A stretch of DNA of 64,000 nt, taken from NCBI GenBank assembly GCA_009760885.1, contig CM019708.1:16560090-16624089 (forward strand). The letters are read 5' to 3'. Shown here piece by piece: positions 10,560-22,114 of the stretch (position 1 is its first letter; every line of letters starts with the position of its first letter). The translations under genes and the position numbers were made by a program. A model generated the notes under the pieces. It was not told the DNA's origin and did not search any database. It saw only the letters and a list, made by a program, of their open reading frames with translations. The stretch is from Achatina immaculata. Its lineage: Eukaryota; Mollusca; Gastropoda; Stylommatophora; Achatinidae.

Positions 10560-10584
10560 TGATGAAGGCTTGCGCCGAAAGTCA
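10560..10584 (+). ncRNA. Hammerhead-ribozyme-like core (copy 2)
   Basis: Identical to 9259-9283, shifted by 1301 bp. Two cores in direct orientation would bracket a 1301-nt RNA if both cleaved. Confidence 0.5.
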
Positions 10585-10818
10585 CAACTTTGTGGTCGTT
10601 AAATAATAAAGACGTCCTAATTTTTTTCCTAGATGATACATTTTAGTGTTCAAACATGAACATTTTCCTAGGTAACAATTTTTCATAAATGGGAAATAAC
10701 AAGGCTTTCGTACTGTAAAGTAAGAGAACACAGTTTTGTGGGATTATACCTCGAAAAAATCGTAGACAAAACACTTTAGTGAGATGCGAGAGAAATAAAA
10801 ATCACAAGAGAATTACGA

Positions 10819-10915
10819 ATACCTGCTATTCGAACCACGGACTCCAGTAGGATTACCAGCCCTCTAGCCACGAGAGAACAGCGTACTAACGACCTGCGCT
10901 AACCCGCACCTCCAA
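10819..10915 (-). mobile_element. tRNA-like (SINE head) segment, copy 2
   Basis: Same as 9518-9614, with B box GGTTCGAATAG on the minus strand at 10826-10836. Confidence 0.55.
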
Positions 10916-11624
10916 AAAAAGGTGTTTGTAAGCGTAGTCATTAGTAACTGTTCAGTAGACACGAGGGGCCGTGACACCCGAAAAGAAACGAGGTCACGAC
11001 ATAGAAGTTCCGTAGCTTAGATTCAGTCTCTCTAGGAGGGTCCAGCTTTAAACAAATATACACACGGTCTCCTGCCGTGTCTGGTGAATACTTGAACAAC
11101 AATAACAACGAACGAATACTTATTACATGAAGTTAGTTTCAGGTATATGAGGACCTAGGTAGTCCTCATGCTAACTAACCTACTGGTCTCTACATAATCC
11201 TAATCATCAATAATCCTGCTTGGTCAGCTCTACCTCTTTTATATGACTGGGATTTTCTCAGCCCCTATCTAGAAACTTCTGTCTCGAGGTCTCAATCTTC
11301 GCACGAGAAACACTGTTTACTTAACCTTCAACACTGTGAAAATCTTAGGTTCTAACAAATAATCTTTGTGCCCAAATTCACAGTTTGCTGTGACCGTTTC
11401 TAACATTACTCTGAGCCAACAGTCACTTTTTCACGAGAATTTTGTCTGGCGTCAAAACATGACCTATAAAATCCTAGTATAACAATTAGTGATTTGTTTC
11501 GTCCGTAGGTCATTGAAAGTTCACACTCCAAGGGAAACAATTCATAAGGTATTGCGAGATTGCTGAATTCTGTCCCTTAGATTAAGCAATCTAAATTTTA
11601 TTTCTATGCTTACAGAATTCCGTC

Positions 11625-12320
11625 ACAAGTTCGTCTCATGAGGTAAGACTCTGTCTGCACGTGTCGGATGTCGAACATGTTCGCCTCACCAGGTAAGACT
11701 TTGTCTGCATGCGTCGGATGTTGAACAAGTTCGTCTAATGAGGTAAGACTGTCTGCATGCGTCGGATGTTGAACACGTTCGTCTCCTGAGGTAAGACTGT
11801 CTGCATGTGTCGGATGTTGAACAAGTTCGTTTCATGAGATAAGACTCTGTCTGCATGTGTCTGATGTTGAACAAGTTCGTCTCATGAGGTAAGACTGCCT
11901 GCATGCGTCGGATGTTGAACAAGTTCTTCTCATGAGGTAAGACTCTGTCTGCATGCGTCGGATGTTGAACAAGTTCGTCTCATGAGGTAAGACTCTGTCT
12001 GCATGTGTCGGATGTTGAACAAATTCGTCTCATGAGGTAAGACTCTGTCTGCATGTGTCGGATGTTGAACAAGTTCGCCTCATGAGATAAGACTCTGTCT
12101 GCATGTGTCGAATGTTGAACAAGTTCGCCTCATGAGATAAGACTCTGTTTGCATGTGTCGTATGCTGAACAAGTTCGTCTCATGAGATAAGACTCTGTCT
12201 GCATGTGTCGGATGCTGAACAAGTTCGTCTCATGAGATAAGACTCTGTCTGCATGTGTCGTATATTGAACAAGTTCGTCTCGTGAGGTAAGACTCTGTCT
12301 GCATGTGTCGGATGTTGAAC
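11625..12320. repeat. 50-bp minisatellite, about 14 copies
   Basis: The unit contains CATGAGGTAAGACTCTGTCT and GCATGTGTCGGATGTTGAAC; some copies are 47 bp. Many copies carry GAGGTAAGA, a good match to a 5' splice-site consensus on the + strand. Confidence 0.92.
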
Positions 12321-12364
12321 AGAAAGGGCGAGGTTCAGCGTGGAAATGAGCTTCTCTTGGATGA

Positions 12365-12585
12365 AAGAACGTACTTGTTCGTGGACAGTGTTTAACCACT
12401 TGTTTAACAAGAACTTTGTGATTTGTTGTTCTTGGACATGTTTAACCACTTGTTTAAGTAGAACTTTGCGATTCATTGTTCTTGGACAGTGTTTAACCAT
12501 TTGTTTAAATAGAACTTTGTGATTCATTGTTCTTGGACAGTGTTTAACCACTTGTTTAAGTAGAACTTTGTGATTTGTTGTTAGC
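12365..12585. repeat. 51-bp minisatellite, 4 copies, plus 58-bp duplication
   Basis: Four copies of a unit with TTCTTGGACAGTGTTTAACC. At 12652-12770 follows an independent two-copy duplication of GTCGTAGTTCATGTTTGTTG and its continuation. Confidence 0.8.
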
Positions 12586-12855
12586 AAGATGAATGAAAAG
12601 AGCTGTGATCTCACTGACCTATTGATACACGAGAGTAGACGTTTGTAGTGTGTGTATATGTCGTAGTTCATGTTTGTTGATAGAATTAGTGAGCACATCT
12701 TTTCTTTTGTTGTATATGTCGTAGTTTATGTTTGTTGATAGAATTAGTGAGCACATCTTTTCTTTTGTTGTATATGTGACTTGCAGCCTTGTGAGGCTAG
12801 AGTACGTTAAGTACAAATATATGAAGAAGACGTAAAGTCGAGAGAACATATTCAT

Positions 12856-13242
12856 TCATCCATTCATTTGCATGTCCCTTGCGGAACTTTGCCTCCCTAC
12901 AGCATTCCTGTAGGCCTCTCGGTTGTGAGCAAGATGGCCTGCTGCTGATGCATCCATTTGCAGATCATCAACGATGTCTTGCAGCCATCTTCGCCTTGGT
13001 CTTCCACTCTTTCTTTTTCCCATTATGTATCTTTCCAAGACGGTTTTCTCTAGATTATCATGTCGTTTAATGCATCCAAAATATTTAAGTTTTTTCTGTT
13101 TTATCCTCTTTATTAGCCAGCTTTCTTCAATATTAAGCTCTTGTAGTATGGATATATTTGTTCTTTTCTGTGTCCATGATATTTGAAGAACTCTTCTGTA
13201 GTATTTACAGTCAAAGGCATTTATGTGTTTATCAGCTGTTTC
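12856..13242 (-). mobile_element. LINE family A, short 3' fragment
   Basis: The minus-strand frame encodes the C-terminal tail of family A: ISWTQKRTNISILQELNIEE, KLKYFG.IKRHDNLEKTVLE, YIMGKRKSGRPRRRW, DIVDDLQMDASAAGHLAHN. It ends in a (TGAA)n-type tail at 12845-12870. The 5' break at about 13242 runs straight into a TA-rich microsatellite (13243-13305). Confidence 0.85.
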
Positions 13243-13306
13243 GTTATATAATATATATGTATATATAATATATACATAATATATACATATATATACATAC
13301 GTATAT

Positions 13307-13562
13307 GGGTGTCTGAGTGGCGAAGTGGTTAGTGCACTGGTCTCTCAAGGCGAGGGTCGGTGGTTCGAATCCGGCCGGCGGCACCACAGTCACCCAGCTG
13401 TAGAAGTGGGTACCCGAGTTATTCTGGAGCTGGGGAAGGAAAGGCGCCCAGGCGTGATACTGACCATATCACCCTCTAGTGTGCTGACAGGTCAAGGAAA
13501 ATATAGGCACTAACACCATATCCCTATGTGCCTCTAAGGCATGACAGGGTTACCTTTACTTT
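13307..13562 (+). mobile_element. tRNA-derived SINE (copy 1)
   Basis: A tRNA-like head carries A box TGGCGAAGTGG (13318-13328) and B box GGTTCGAATCC (13362-13372). The body contains GTGGGTACCCGAG and GGGGAAGGAAAGGCGCC, and the element ends GGTTACCTTTACTTTTATAT. A second copy lies on the minus strand at 47284-47545. Such heads are transcribed by pol III and mobilised by LINEs. The body motif GGGTACC...GGGGAA..AAAGGCG resembles gastropod SINEs as I remember them. Confidence 0.85.
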
Positions 13563-13579
13563 TATATACATATACCGGA

Positions 13580-13767
13580 CATGACAAAAGAATATGGAAC
13601 CGAATGTGACAAAAGACGGGACACACCTGCTACACAAAACACATGACAAAAGAATATGGAACTGAATGTGACAAAAGACGGGACACACCTGCTACACAAA
13701 ACACATGACAAAAGAATATGGAACTGAATGTGACAAAAGACGGGACACACTTGCTACACACAACAAG
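13580..13767. repeat. 62-bp tandem repeat, 3 copies
   Basis: The unit starts CATGACAAAAGAATATGGAA and contains GACGGGACACACCTGCTACA. Copies begin at 13580, 13642 and 13704. Confidence 0.92.
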
Positions 13768-13934
13768 GTGTGAGACATAAATAAACATATACTTCTGACT
13801 ATGACTTGGGAAGACCGGGTATACAAAAAAGACTGGAATTAGTACATTGAGAACTGACCCACTACTACGAAACATAAATATTTTTTATTGAAATAAGAGT
13901 CATTACTGAGTGGAAACCGGATATAGAAAGGAGT

Positions 13935-14248
13935 GTTAGAGTTGGTGGAGAAAATGTTAGACAAGAAACTGTCGCCAGAGTTGGTGGAGAAAATGTTAGA
14001 CAAGAAACTACCGCCAGAGTTGGTGGAGAAAATGTTAGACAAGAAACTGTCGCCAGAGTTGGTGGAGAAAATGTTAGACAAGAAACTGTCGCCAGAGTTG
14101 GTGGAGAAAATGTTAGACAAGAAACTGTCGCCAGAGTTGGTGGAGAAAATGTTAGACAAGAAACTGTCGCCAGAGTTGGTGGAGAAAATGTTAGACAAGG
14201 AACTGCTGCAAGAGTTGGTGGAGAAAATGTTAGACAAGAAACTGCCAC
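13935..14248. repeat. 39-bp minisatellite, 8 copies
   Basis: The unit contains AGAGTTGGTGGAGAAAATGT. Read in one + frame it gives ELVEKMLDKKLSP repeats. No splice sites or codon-level constraint set this frame apart, and the opposite frames are open too, so it is listed as a repeat, not a gene. The following 14249-15057 shows no recognised feature. Confidence 0.9.
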
Positions 14249-15057
14249 GTATGATATGTGGAAGTAGGTTTGTATTTTGGACTCTTTATTACGCTGCTAT
14301 AAACGTTGTTGATATAACGGGCTTTTAACCATTTTCTTTCCAAGCTCGTAACAATGTTACTTCCTGAATCTTTGAGTTGGTTGCTTGTGCTAAGAATATC
14401 ACGTATTATAAGATGGTTGCATTTATGTGTGTAAACCGCCTAGAGGAGCTGCTTATTTACTAGAGAGAGAATGAGAGTGGACATTGGTTACCAGAGACGA
14501 AAAGCCTGGGTTGAGTGGAAATATAGGATGGGAGGAGTAGAGGGAGAAGTATTGACTATGAGAGAAGAGGAGAACTATTAATTACGGAAGGTGTCCAAGA
14601 AGGAGACAGTATCAGATGAGTAAGTATTAACTATATAGTTTTTTATCGTACTCACGCACAATAAGATAAAACAACAGCAGGAAAGAATAAGGGATGAGTA
14701 TCGTACTGCCATACTTTAAGATAACCCCAAAAGGCCTTACTGATCGAGCTAAGAGAGAGCGAGAGAGGGTAGAAACTAGGTAATGGAAGTATAATAAATA
14801 ACTCCAAACCCTACCATATCCAGTATATATTACTACCAGCAGATCGCAGACCTCAACATTACAAAGTATTTTGAAGTATTAGTATTAATAACCAATCCCT
14901 CCCATTTTATTTCAGAAATATAATTAAGAAACTCAAATAAACTATTAATATGTAAAAGTAACAAAAATGTAACAAATAATCCAATCAGAAATAAATACTT
15001 TTAAAAAATATTTTATTACTACAATTCAGCGAACTGGCAGTCAACGTTTGGAACTGG

Positions 15058-15490
15058 AGTTTGTCTCATCAGGTAAGATTCTCTCACCGGGTAAGATTCT
15101 TTCACCAGGTAAGATTCTCTCACCAGGTAAGATTCTCTCACCAGGTAAGATTCAGCGAGTGATTTATTTAGGGTAGAAATAGAGACTATTTAGATACAAA
15201 TAGTCCAGCAGGATCCAGAGAAAATAAAAATTGTAAGTGTTAATTTTGTCGTGGGAGACAGGTGGGATTGTTTCAAGCGACGTATCAGAGCACAGGAAGG
15301 AAGTTCTGGTTGAGCATGTTTCTGTTGTATGGTAGGTGGTTCTAGCAAGGAAGATGACGACAAAACTTTGGTCTAGTATGTTTATGTTGTATGGTAGGTG
15401 GTTCTAGCAAGGAAGATGACGACAAAACTTTGGTCTAGTATGTTTATGTTGTATGGTAGGTGGTTCTAGCAAGGAAGATGACGACTAAAC
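15058..15490. repeat. Short arrays: 18-19-bp (x5) and 62-bp (x3)
   Basis: 15058-15152 repeats CAGGTAAGATTCTCTCAC, each copy carrying a perfect CAG|GTAAG donor-like motif. 15306-15490 is three copies of a 62-bp unit with TTGTATGGTAGGTGGTTCTA. 15491-16180 has no recognised feature. Confidence 0.85.
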
Positions 15491-16179
15491 TTATTGGGAG
15501 AAGAATGAAGTAAGAACGTGGATGTATCTGAGATACTGAGATTAATGAAGGTCGTCTGTTTTTATTATGTTTGATACTGACGTTATGTTGTGTTATATTT
15601 TCTGTGAAGACGCCATAATGGTGTCTTGTAGCTATGGATTTTGTACTGAAGTGAATATTTTGTGGATATGTGATGTGTAAGATTTTGTGTCTAGTTGGTT
15701 TCTAGCGATAAATGGGGACAGCAAGGTTGGAGGGGGCTGGTGAGTAAATGCGGAGCTAGAGATTTGACAATGCTGAGCCTGGTGGATCCATCCATCTTGA
15801 GGGACTAGAGTATGGGGAAGAATAGCTTGATTTTAACTGCTGAACTTGGCCCAAGATGTCTTTATGTGAAGTAATTTGTAGGACTTTTTGTTCTGTCTGG
15901 GACAGTTTATGCGGTGGAAATATGTACTGGACATTGTGTGATAATGCGTTTTATATCTCCTTCGTTATTTCTTCTTTTATAATGTGCTTTTGTGAAAGGT
16001 AATTTATGTTTATTTTGTAATTATGCTTTCCTTGAAGTTGACGTTAATTAAATATTTCTCATGGATAGCTTGGCTAAAGGGCCAGGAATGACTATAGTCT
16101 CCATGGTGGTGGAGTCTGCTAAAGAAGTGTTGTGAGAGATGAAAGAGATAACGACTGGTGTAAAACTGGTTCTGATAAA

Positions 16180-19100
16180 TAGAGATATATATAGAGGTTT
16201 ATAGTTCTAATAAATAGATGTGTATAGTTCTAATAGATAGATGTGTATGGTTCTAATAGATAGATGTGTATAGTTCTAATAGATATATGTGTATGGTTCT
16301 ATTAGTTAGATGTGTATGGTTCTAATAAATAGATGTGTATAGTTCTAATAGATAGATGTGTATGGTTCTAGTAGATAGAGTTGTGTGGTTTTAATAGATA
16401 GAGGTGTATGGTTCTAATAGATAGAGGTGTATAGTTGTAGTAGATAGAGGTGTATGGTTGTAGTAGATAGAATTGTATGGTTGTAGTAGATAGAGGTGTA
16501 TGGTTGTAGCAGATAGAGGTGTATGGTTGTAGTAGATAGAAATGTATGGTTGTAGTAGATAGAGGTGTATGGTTGTAGTAGATAGAAGTGTATGGTTGTA
16601 ATAGATAGAGGTGTATGGTTGTAGTAGATAGAGGTGTATGGTTGTAATAGATAGAAGTGTATGGTTCTAGTAGATAGAGGTGTAAGGTTCTAGTAGACAA
16701 AGGTGTAGGTTCTAGTAGATAGAGGTGTATGGTTGTAGTAGATAGAGGTGTATGGTTCTAGTAGCCAGAGGTGTAGGTTCTAGTAGACAGAGGTGTAGGT
16801 TCTAGTAGATATAGGTGTAGGTTCTAGTAGACAGAGGTGTAGGTTCTAGTAGATAGATGTATAGGTTCTAGTAGATAGAGGTGTATGGTTCTAGTAGACA
16901 GAGGTGTATGGTTCTAGTAGACAGAGGTGTAGCTTCTAGTAGATAGATGTGTACGGTTCTAGTAGACAGTGGTGTAGGTTCTAGTAGATAGAGGTGTACG
17001 GTTCTAGTAGATTGATGTGTACGGTTCTAGTAGCCAGAGGTGTAGGTTGTAGTAGACAGAGGTGTAGGTTCTAGTAGATAGAGGTGTAGGTTCTAGTAGC
17101 CAGAGGTGTAGGTTCTAGTAGATAGAGGTGTAGGTTCTAGTAGATAGAGATGTATGGTTCTAGTAGACAGAGGTGTACGGTTCTAGTAACCAGAGGTGTA
17201 GGTTCTAGTAGATAGAGGTGTAGGTTCTAGTAGCCAGAGGTGTAGGTTCTAGTAGATAGAGGTGTAGGTTCTCGTAGATAGAGGTGTATGGTTCTAGTAG
17301 ACAGAGGTGTATGGTTCTAGTAGACAGAGGTGTAGGTTCTAGTAGAGAGAGGTGTACGGTTCTAGTAGATAGAGGTGTACAGTTCTAGTAGATAGATGTG
17401 TACGGTTCTAGTAGACAGTGGTGTAGGTTCTAGTAGATAGACGTGTAGGTTGTAGTAGATAGACGTGTAGGTTCTAGTAGACAGAGGTGTAGGTTCTAAT
17501 AGATAGAGGTGTATGGTTGTAGTAGATAGAGGTGTATGGTTCTAGTAGCCAGAGGTGTAGGTTCTAGTAGACAGAGGTGTAGGTTCTAGTAGACAGAGGT
17601 GTAGGTTCTAGTAGATAGAGGTGTAGGTTCTAGTAGACAGAGGTGTAGGTTCTAGTAGACAGAGGTGTAGGTTCTAGTAGATAGAGGTGTAGGTTCTAGT
17701 AGATAGAGGTGTATGGTTCTAGTAGCCAGAGGTGTAGGTTCTAGTAGATAGAGGTGTAGGTTCTAGTAGACAGAGGTGTAGGTTCTAGTAGATAGAGGTG
17801 TAGGTTCTAGTAGATAGAGGTGTAGGTTCTAGTAGATAGAGGAGTACAGTTCTAGTAGATAGATGTGTACGGTTCTAGTAGACAGAGGTGTAGGTTCTAG
17901 TAGATAGAGGTGTATGGTTCTAGTAGATAGATGTGTACGGTTCTAGTAGACAGTGGTGTAGGTTGTAGTAGATAGACGTGTAGGTTGTAGTAGATAGATG
18001 TGTAGGTTGTAGTAGACAGAAGTGTAGGTTCTAGTAGATAGAGGTGTATGGTTGTAGTAGATAGAGGTGTATGGTTCTAGTAGCCAGAGGTGTAGGTTCT
18101 AGTAGACAGAGGTGTAGGTTCTAGTAGATAGAGGTGTAGGTTCTAGTAGACAGAGGTGTAGGTTCTAGTAGACAGAGGTGTAGGTTCTAGTAGATAGAGG
18201 TGTATGGTTCTAGTAGACAGAGGTGTATGGTTCTAGTAGACAGAGGTGTAGTTTCTAGTAGTAGAGGTGTATGGTTCTAGTAGATAGAGATGTACGGTTC
18301 TAGTAGATAGATGTGTACGGTTCTAGTAGACAGTGGTGTAGGTTCAAGCAGACAGAGGTGTAGGTTCTAGTAGACAGTGGTGTAGGTTCTAGTAGCCAGA
18401 GGTGTAAGTTCTAGTATACAGAAGTGTAGGTTTTAGTAGACAGAAGTGTAGGTTCTAGTAGATAGAGGTGTAGGTTCTAGTAGATAGAGGTGTATGGTTG
18501 TAGTAGACAGAGGTGTATGGTTCTAGTAGAGAGAGGTGTAGGTTCTAATAGATAGAGGTGTATGGTTGTAGTAGATAGAGGTGTATGGTTCTAGTAGCCA
18601 GAGGTGTAGGTTCTAGTAGCCAGAGTTGTAGGTTCTAGTAGATAGAGGTGTAGGTTCTATTAGCCAGAGGTGTAGGTTCTAGTAGCGAGAGGTGTAGGTT
18701 CTAGTAGATAGAGGTGTACAGTTCTAGTAGATAGATGTGTACGGTTCTAGTAGACAGTGGTGTAGGTTCTAGTAGACAGAGGTGTAGGTTCTAGTAGACA
18801 GTGGTGTAGGTTCTAGTAGCCAGAGGTGTAGGTTCTAGTATACAGAGGTGTATGGTTGTAGTAGATAGAGGTGTATGGTTCTAGTAGCCAGAGGTGTAGG
18901 TTCTAGTAGACAGAGGTGTAGGTTCTAGTAGATAGAGGTGTAGGTTCTAGTAGACAGAGGTGTAGGTTCTAGTAGACAGAGGTGTAGGTTCTAGTAGATA
19001 GAGGTGTATGGTTCTAGTAGACAGAGGTGTATGGTTCTAGTAGACAGAGGTGTAGTTTCTAGTAGTAGAGGTGTATGGTTCTAGTAGATAGAGATGTACG

Positions 19101-19882
19101 GTTCTAGTAGATAGATGTGTACGGTTCTAGTAGACAGTGGTGTAGGTTCAAGCAGACAGAGGTGTAGGTTCTAGTAGACAGTGGTGTAGGTTCTAGTAGC
19201 CAGAGGTGTAAGTTCTAGTATACAGAAGTGTAGGTTTTAGTAGACAGAAGTGTAGGTTCTAGTAGATAGAGGTGTACGTTCTAGTAGATAGAGGTGTATG
19301 GTTGTAGTAGACAGAGGTGTATGGTTCTAGTAGAGAGAGGTGTAGGTTCTAATAGATAGAGTTGTATGGTTGTAGTAGATAGAGGTGTATGGTTCTAGTA
19401 GCCAGAGGTGTAGGTTCTAGTAGCCAGAGTTGTAGGTTCTAGTAGATAGAGGTGTAGGTTCTAGTAAATAGAGGTGTAGGTTCTAGTAGAGAGAGGTGTA
19501 TGGTTCTAGTAGATAGAGATGTACAGTTCTAGTAGATAGATGTGTACGGTTCTAGTAGACAGTGGTGTAGGTTCTTGTAGACAGAGGTGTAGGTTCTAGT
19601 AGACAGTGGTGTAGGTTCTAGTAGCCAGAGGTGTAGGTTCTAGTATACAGAGGTGTAGGTTCTAGTAGACAAAGGTGTAGGTTCTAGTAGACAGAGGTGT
19701 AGGTTCTAGTAGATAGACGTGTAAGTTGTAGTAGATAGACGTGTAGGTTCTAGTAGATAGATGTGTAGGTTCTAGCAGATAGAGGTGTAGGTTCTAGCAG
19801 ATAGAGGTGTAGGTTCTAGCAGATAGAGGTGTAGGTTCTAGCAGATAGAGGTGTAGGTTCTAGTAGATAGAGGTGTATGGTT
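16180..19882. repeat. 22-24-bp satellite, about 3.7 kb
   Basis: The basic unit is GTTCTAGTAGATAGAGGTGT followed by AG, or by ATG in the longer variant. The left end (16180-16400) uses an AATAGATGTGTATA variant. A higher-order duplication is visible: about 18046-18655 repeats at about 18850-19459 with an offset of 804 bp, sharing private variants (a deleted GTAGTAGAGG unit and GGTTCAAGCAGACAGAGG). Confidence 0.95.
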
Positions 19883-20217
19883 CAATTTTACAGAACAACG
19901 AAGGAGATGAGGAAACTGAGCAGAAACACAAGTGGCAGAAAATAAGGAAGTAAGATGAGAAAGCATAAATTAAGAACATACAACATCCAGTAACTCGGCG
20001 TGAGCCTTTTTCAAGGATTACATACAGGGACATCACAACACATAAAAAGTCTAAGACTTTTGGTCTCCTCCAGCGTTGAAAGACGAGCAAATAAGGCCCA
20101 GATAAAAGTAACTGTAGGGTGAGAACCAAGTGGAGGATGTAGGACAACAACTTCAAGACTTCAGCCAGTCAGAAACTTTATGCCACGTGGATGGAAAGCG
20201 AGAGAACAAAAGAGGTT

Positions 20218-20437
20218 GGGGGGGGGGGGGGGTACAGAGAGAGAGAGAGAGAGAGAAACAAGAAAGATATAAACACATGAAGGCTGTTACAGAAGAAAGA
20301 GAAAGCTAGGGGAATAAAGTTAAAACTGCAGTGGAATGAGTGGGGCTGAGACGAGAAAGTGCAGTTTAGATAGCAGAAAGTTGGTGGAAATGTAAAGAAG
20401 TTTTTATAAAGCTGAATTTATTGTTAATTCCATCTGG

Positions 20438-20480
<43 letters not shown>
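20218..20480. repeat. Poly-G and GA microsatellites
   Basis: A run of about 15 G at 20218-20232, (GA)n at 20237-20256 and (GA)n at 20441-20480. The rest of 19883-20480 has no recognised feature. Confidence 0.9.
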
Positions 20481-20483
<3 letters not shown>

Positions 20484-21245
20484 CTGGGTGGAGACAGCTT
20501 GGTGGAGACAGTTGGGTGGAGACTGTTGGGTGGAGACAGCTTGGTGGAGACATTTGGGTGGAGACAGCTTGGTGGAGACAGTTGGGTGGAGACAGCTTGG
20601 TGGAGACAGTTAGGTGGAGACAGTTGGGTGGAGACAGCTTGGTGGAGACTGTTGGGTGGAGACAGCTTGGTGGAGACAGTTAGGTGGAGACAGTTTGGTG
20701 GAGACAGTTGGGTGGAGACAGCTTGGTGGAGACTGTTGGGTGGAGACAGCTTGGTGGAGACAGTTAGGTGGAGACAGTTGGGTGGAGACAGCTTGGTGGA
20801 GACATTTGGGTGGAGACAGCTTGGTGGAGACAGTTGGGTGGAGACAGCTTGGTGGAGACAGTTGGGTGGAGACAGCTTGGTGGAGACAGCTTGGTGGAGA
20901 CAGTTGGGTGGAGACAGCTTGGTGGAGACAGCTTGGTGGAGACAGTTTGGTGGAGACAGTTGGGTGGAGACAGCTTGGTGGAGACAGCTTGGTGGAGACA
21001 GTTGGGTGGAGACAGCTTGGTGGAGACAGTTAGGTGGAGACAGTTGGGTGGAGACAGCTTGGTGGAGACAGCTTGGTGGAGACATTTGGGTGGAGACAGC
21101 TTGGTGGAGACAGTTGGGTGGAGACAGCTTGGTGGAAACAGCTGGGTGGAGACAGGCAGCGTGGAAAATAAGACGCTATTCTAAAGTCTTACTGGGACGT
21201 TCATCAGAAGAACAAGAACGGATTGCAGTAACGAAAATGTGCCGT
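20481..21245. repeat. 14-bp minisatellite with homologous flank (copy 2, inverted)
   Basis: Units TGGAGACAGCTTGG and TGGAGACAGTTGGG (14 bp) are the reverse complement of the 7253-7977 repeat. The right flank, 21155-21240 (TGGAAAATAAGACGC, ACTGGGACGTTCAT), matches the left flank of copy 1 inverted. Array and flank were therefore duplicated together. Because the period is not a multiple of three, all three frames of one strand are open. Confidence 0.92.
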
Positions 21246-21669
21246 TTTCCTTGATGGTTTCTTTGACAGAAGTGTTTTGCCACTGATGTTCGTGTCCTCT
21301 GAGATACGTGGTTAAGATCTTGACGAAAACGATTTCTTAAGCGTAAACCTGCCTCCCCTCCTCGTCATATCACAACGTTTGTGCATAATGGCATAAATGA
21401 TATAAATGACATTGCGTGAAGTGCAGGTGAAGAACTCCTGAACTGACAGCGTGGACGTCGGAAATGAAACCTGGCTAACCTCCACAACGTCCAGGAACCG
21501 CATCAGCTATATCTCGCCACAACAAGCTCTCACCCCTAACCCACCCCGCAACTCGGACAGAGTGAAACTGGTACTCACACACCACCCCCACAGCTTGGCA
21601 GGAAATCTTGTTTCGTCATCTCCTCCTCTAAATCTGATATATGTGAACATTTTTGTGAACCTCTATTGG

Positions 21670-22110
21670 TGGCTTACAGACGGACAAGAACCTCGAGGAC
21701 CTACTAGTTAGACGTCTAATGACAGAGGACAAGAATATCGAGGACCTACTAGTCAGACGTATAATGACAGAGGACAAGAATATCGTGGACCTACTAGTTA
21801 GACGTCTAATGACAGAGGACAAGAACCTCGATGATCTACTAGTTAGACGTCTAATGGCAGAGGACAAGAATATCGTGGACCTACTAGTTAGACGTCTAAT
21901 GACAGAGGATAAGAACCTCGATGATCTACTAGTTAGACGTCTAATGGCAGAGGACAAGAATATCGAGGACCTACTAGTTAGACGTCTAATGACAGAGGAC
22001 AAGAATATCGAGGACCTACTAGTTAGACGTCTAATGACAGAGGACAAGAACCTCGATGATCTACTGATCTACTAGTTAGATATCTAATGACAGAGGACAA
22101 GAACCTAGAT
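21670..22110. repeat. 45-bp minisatellite, about 9 copies
   Basis: The unit contains GACGTCTAATGACAGAGGAC and GAGGACCTACTAGTTA, with alternating AATATCG and ACCTCG variants. 21246-21669 has no recognised feature. Confidence 0.92.
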
Positions 22111-22114
22111 GATC

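Larger units (their letters stand above)
10233..11533. repeat. 1301-bp tandem unit, copy 2
   Basis: Second copy of the unit beginning at 8932. It joins copy 1 without spacer; the junction context (CACTCCAAGGGAAA) recurs at the far end, 11524-11537. No difference from copy 1 was noticed. Confidence 0.9.

Noticed and set aside
13307..13385. A tRNA gene at the SINE head
   Set aside because: Arms do not form a good cloverleaf, and the same segment with the same 180-bp body recurs at 47.3-47.5 kb, so it is a SINE.
13933..14328. Possible coiled-coil protein of ELVEKMLDKKLSP repeats
   Set aside because: It is a 39-bp minisatellite whose opposite strand frames are also open; unit differences include Gln and Gly changes without pattern of constraint, and it ends in unrelated sequence.
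20499..21254. 251-codon frame rich in WWRQLGGDS
   Set aside because: 14-bp repeat; all three frames of one strand are open, as expected from period not divisible by three.
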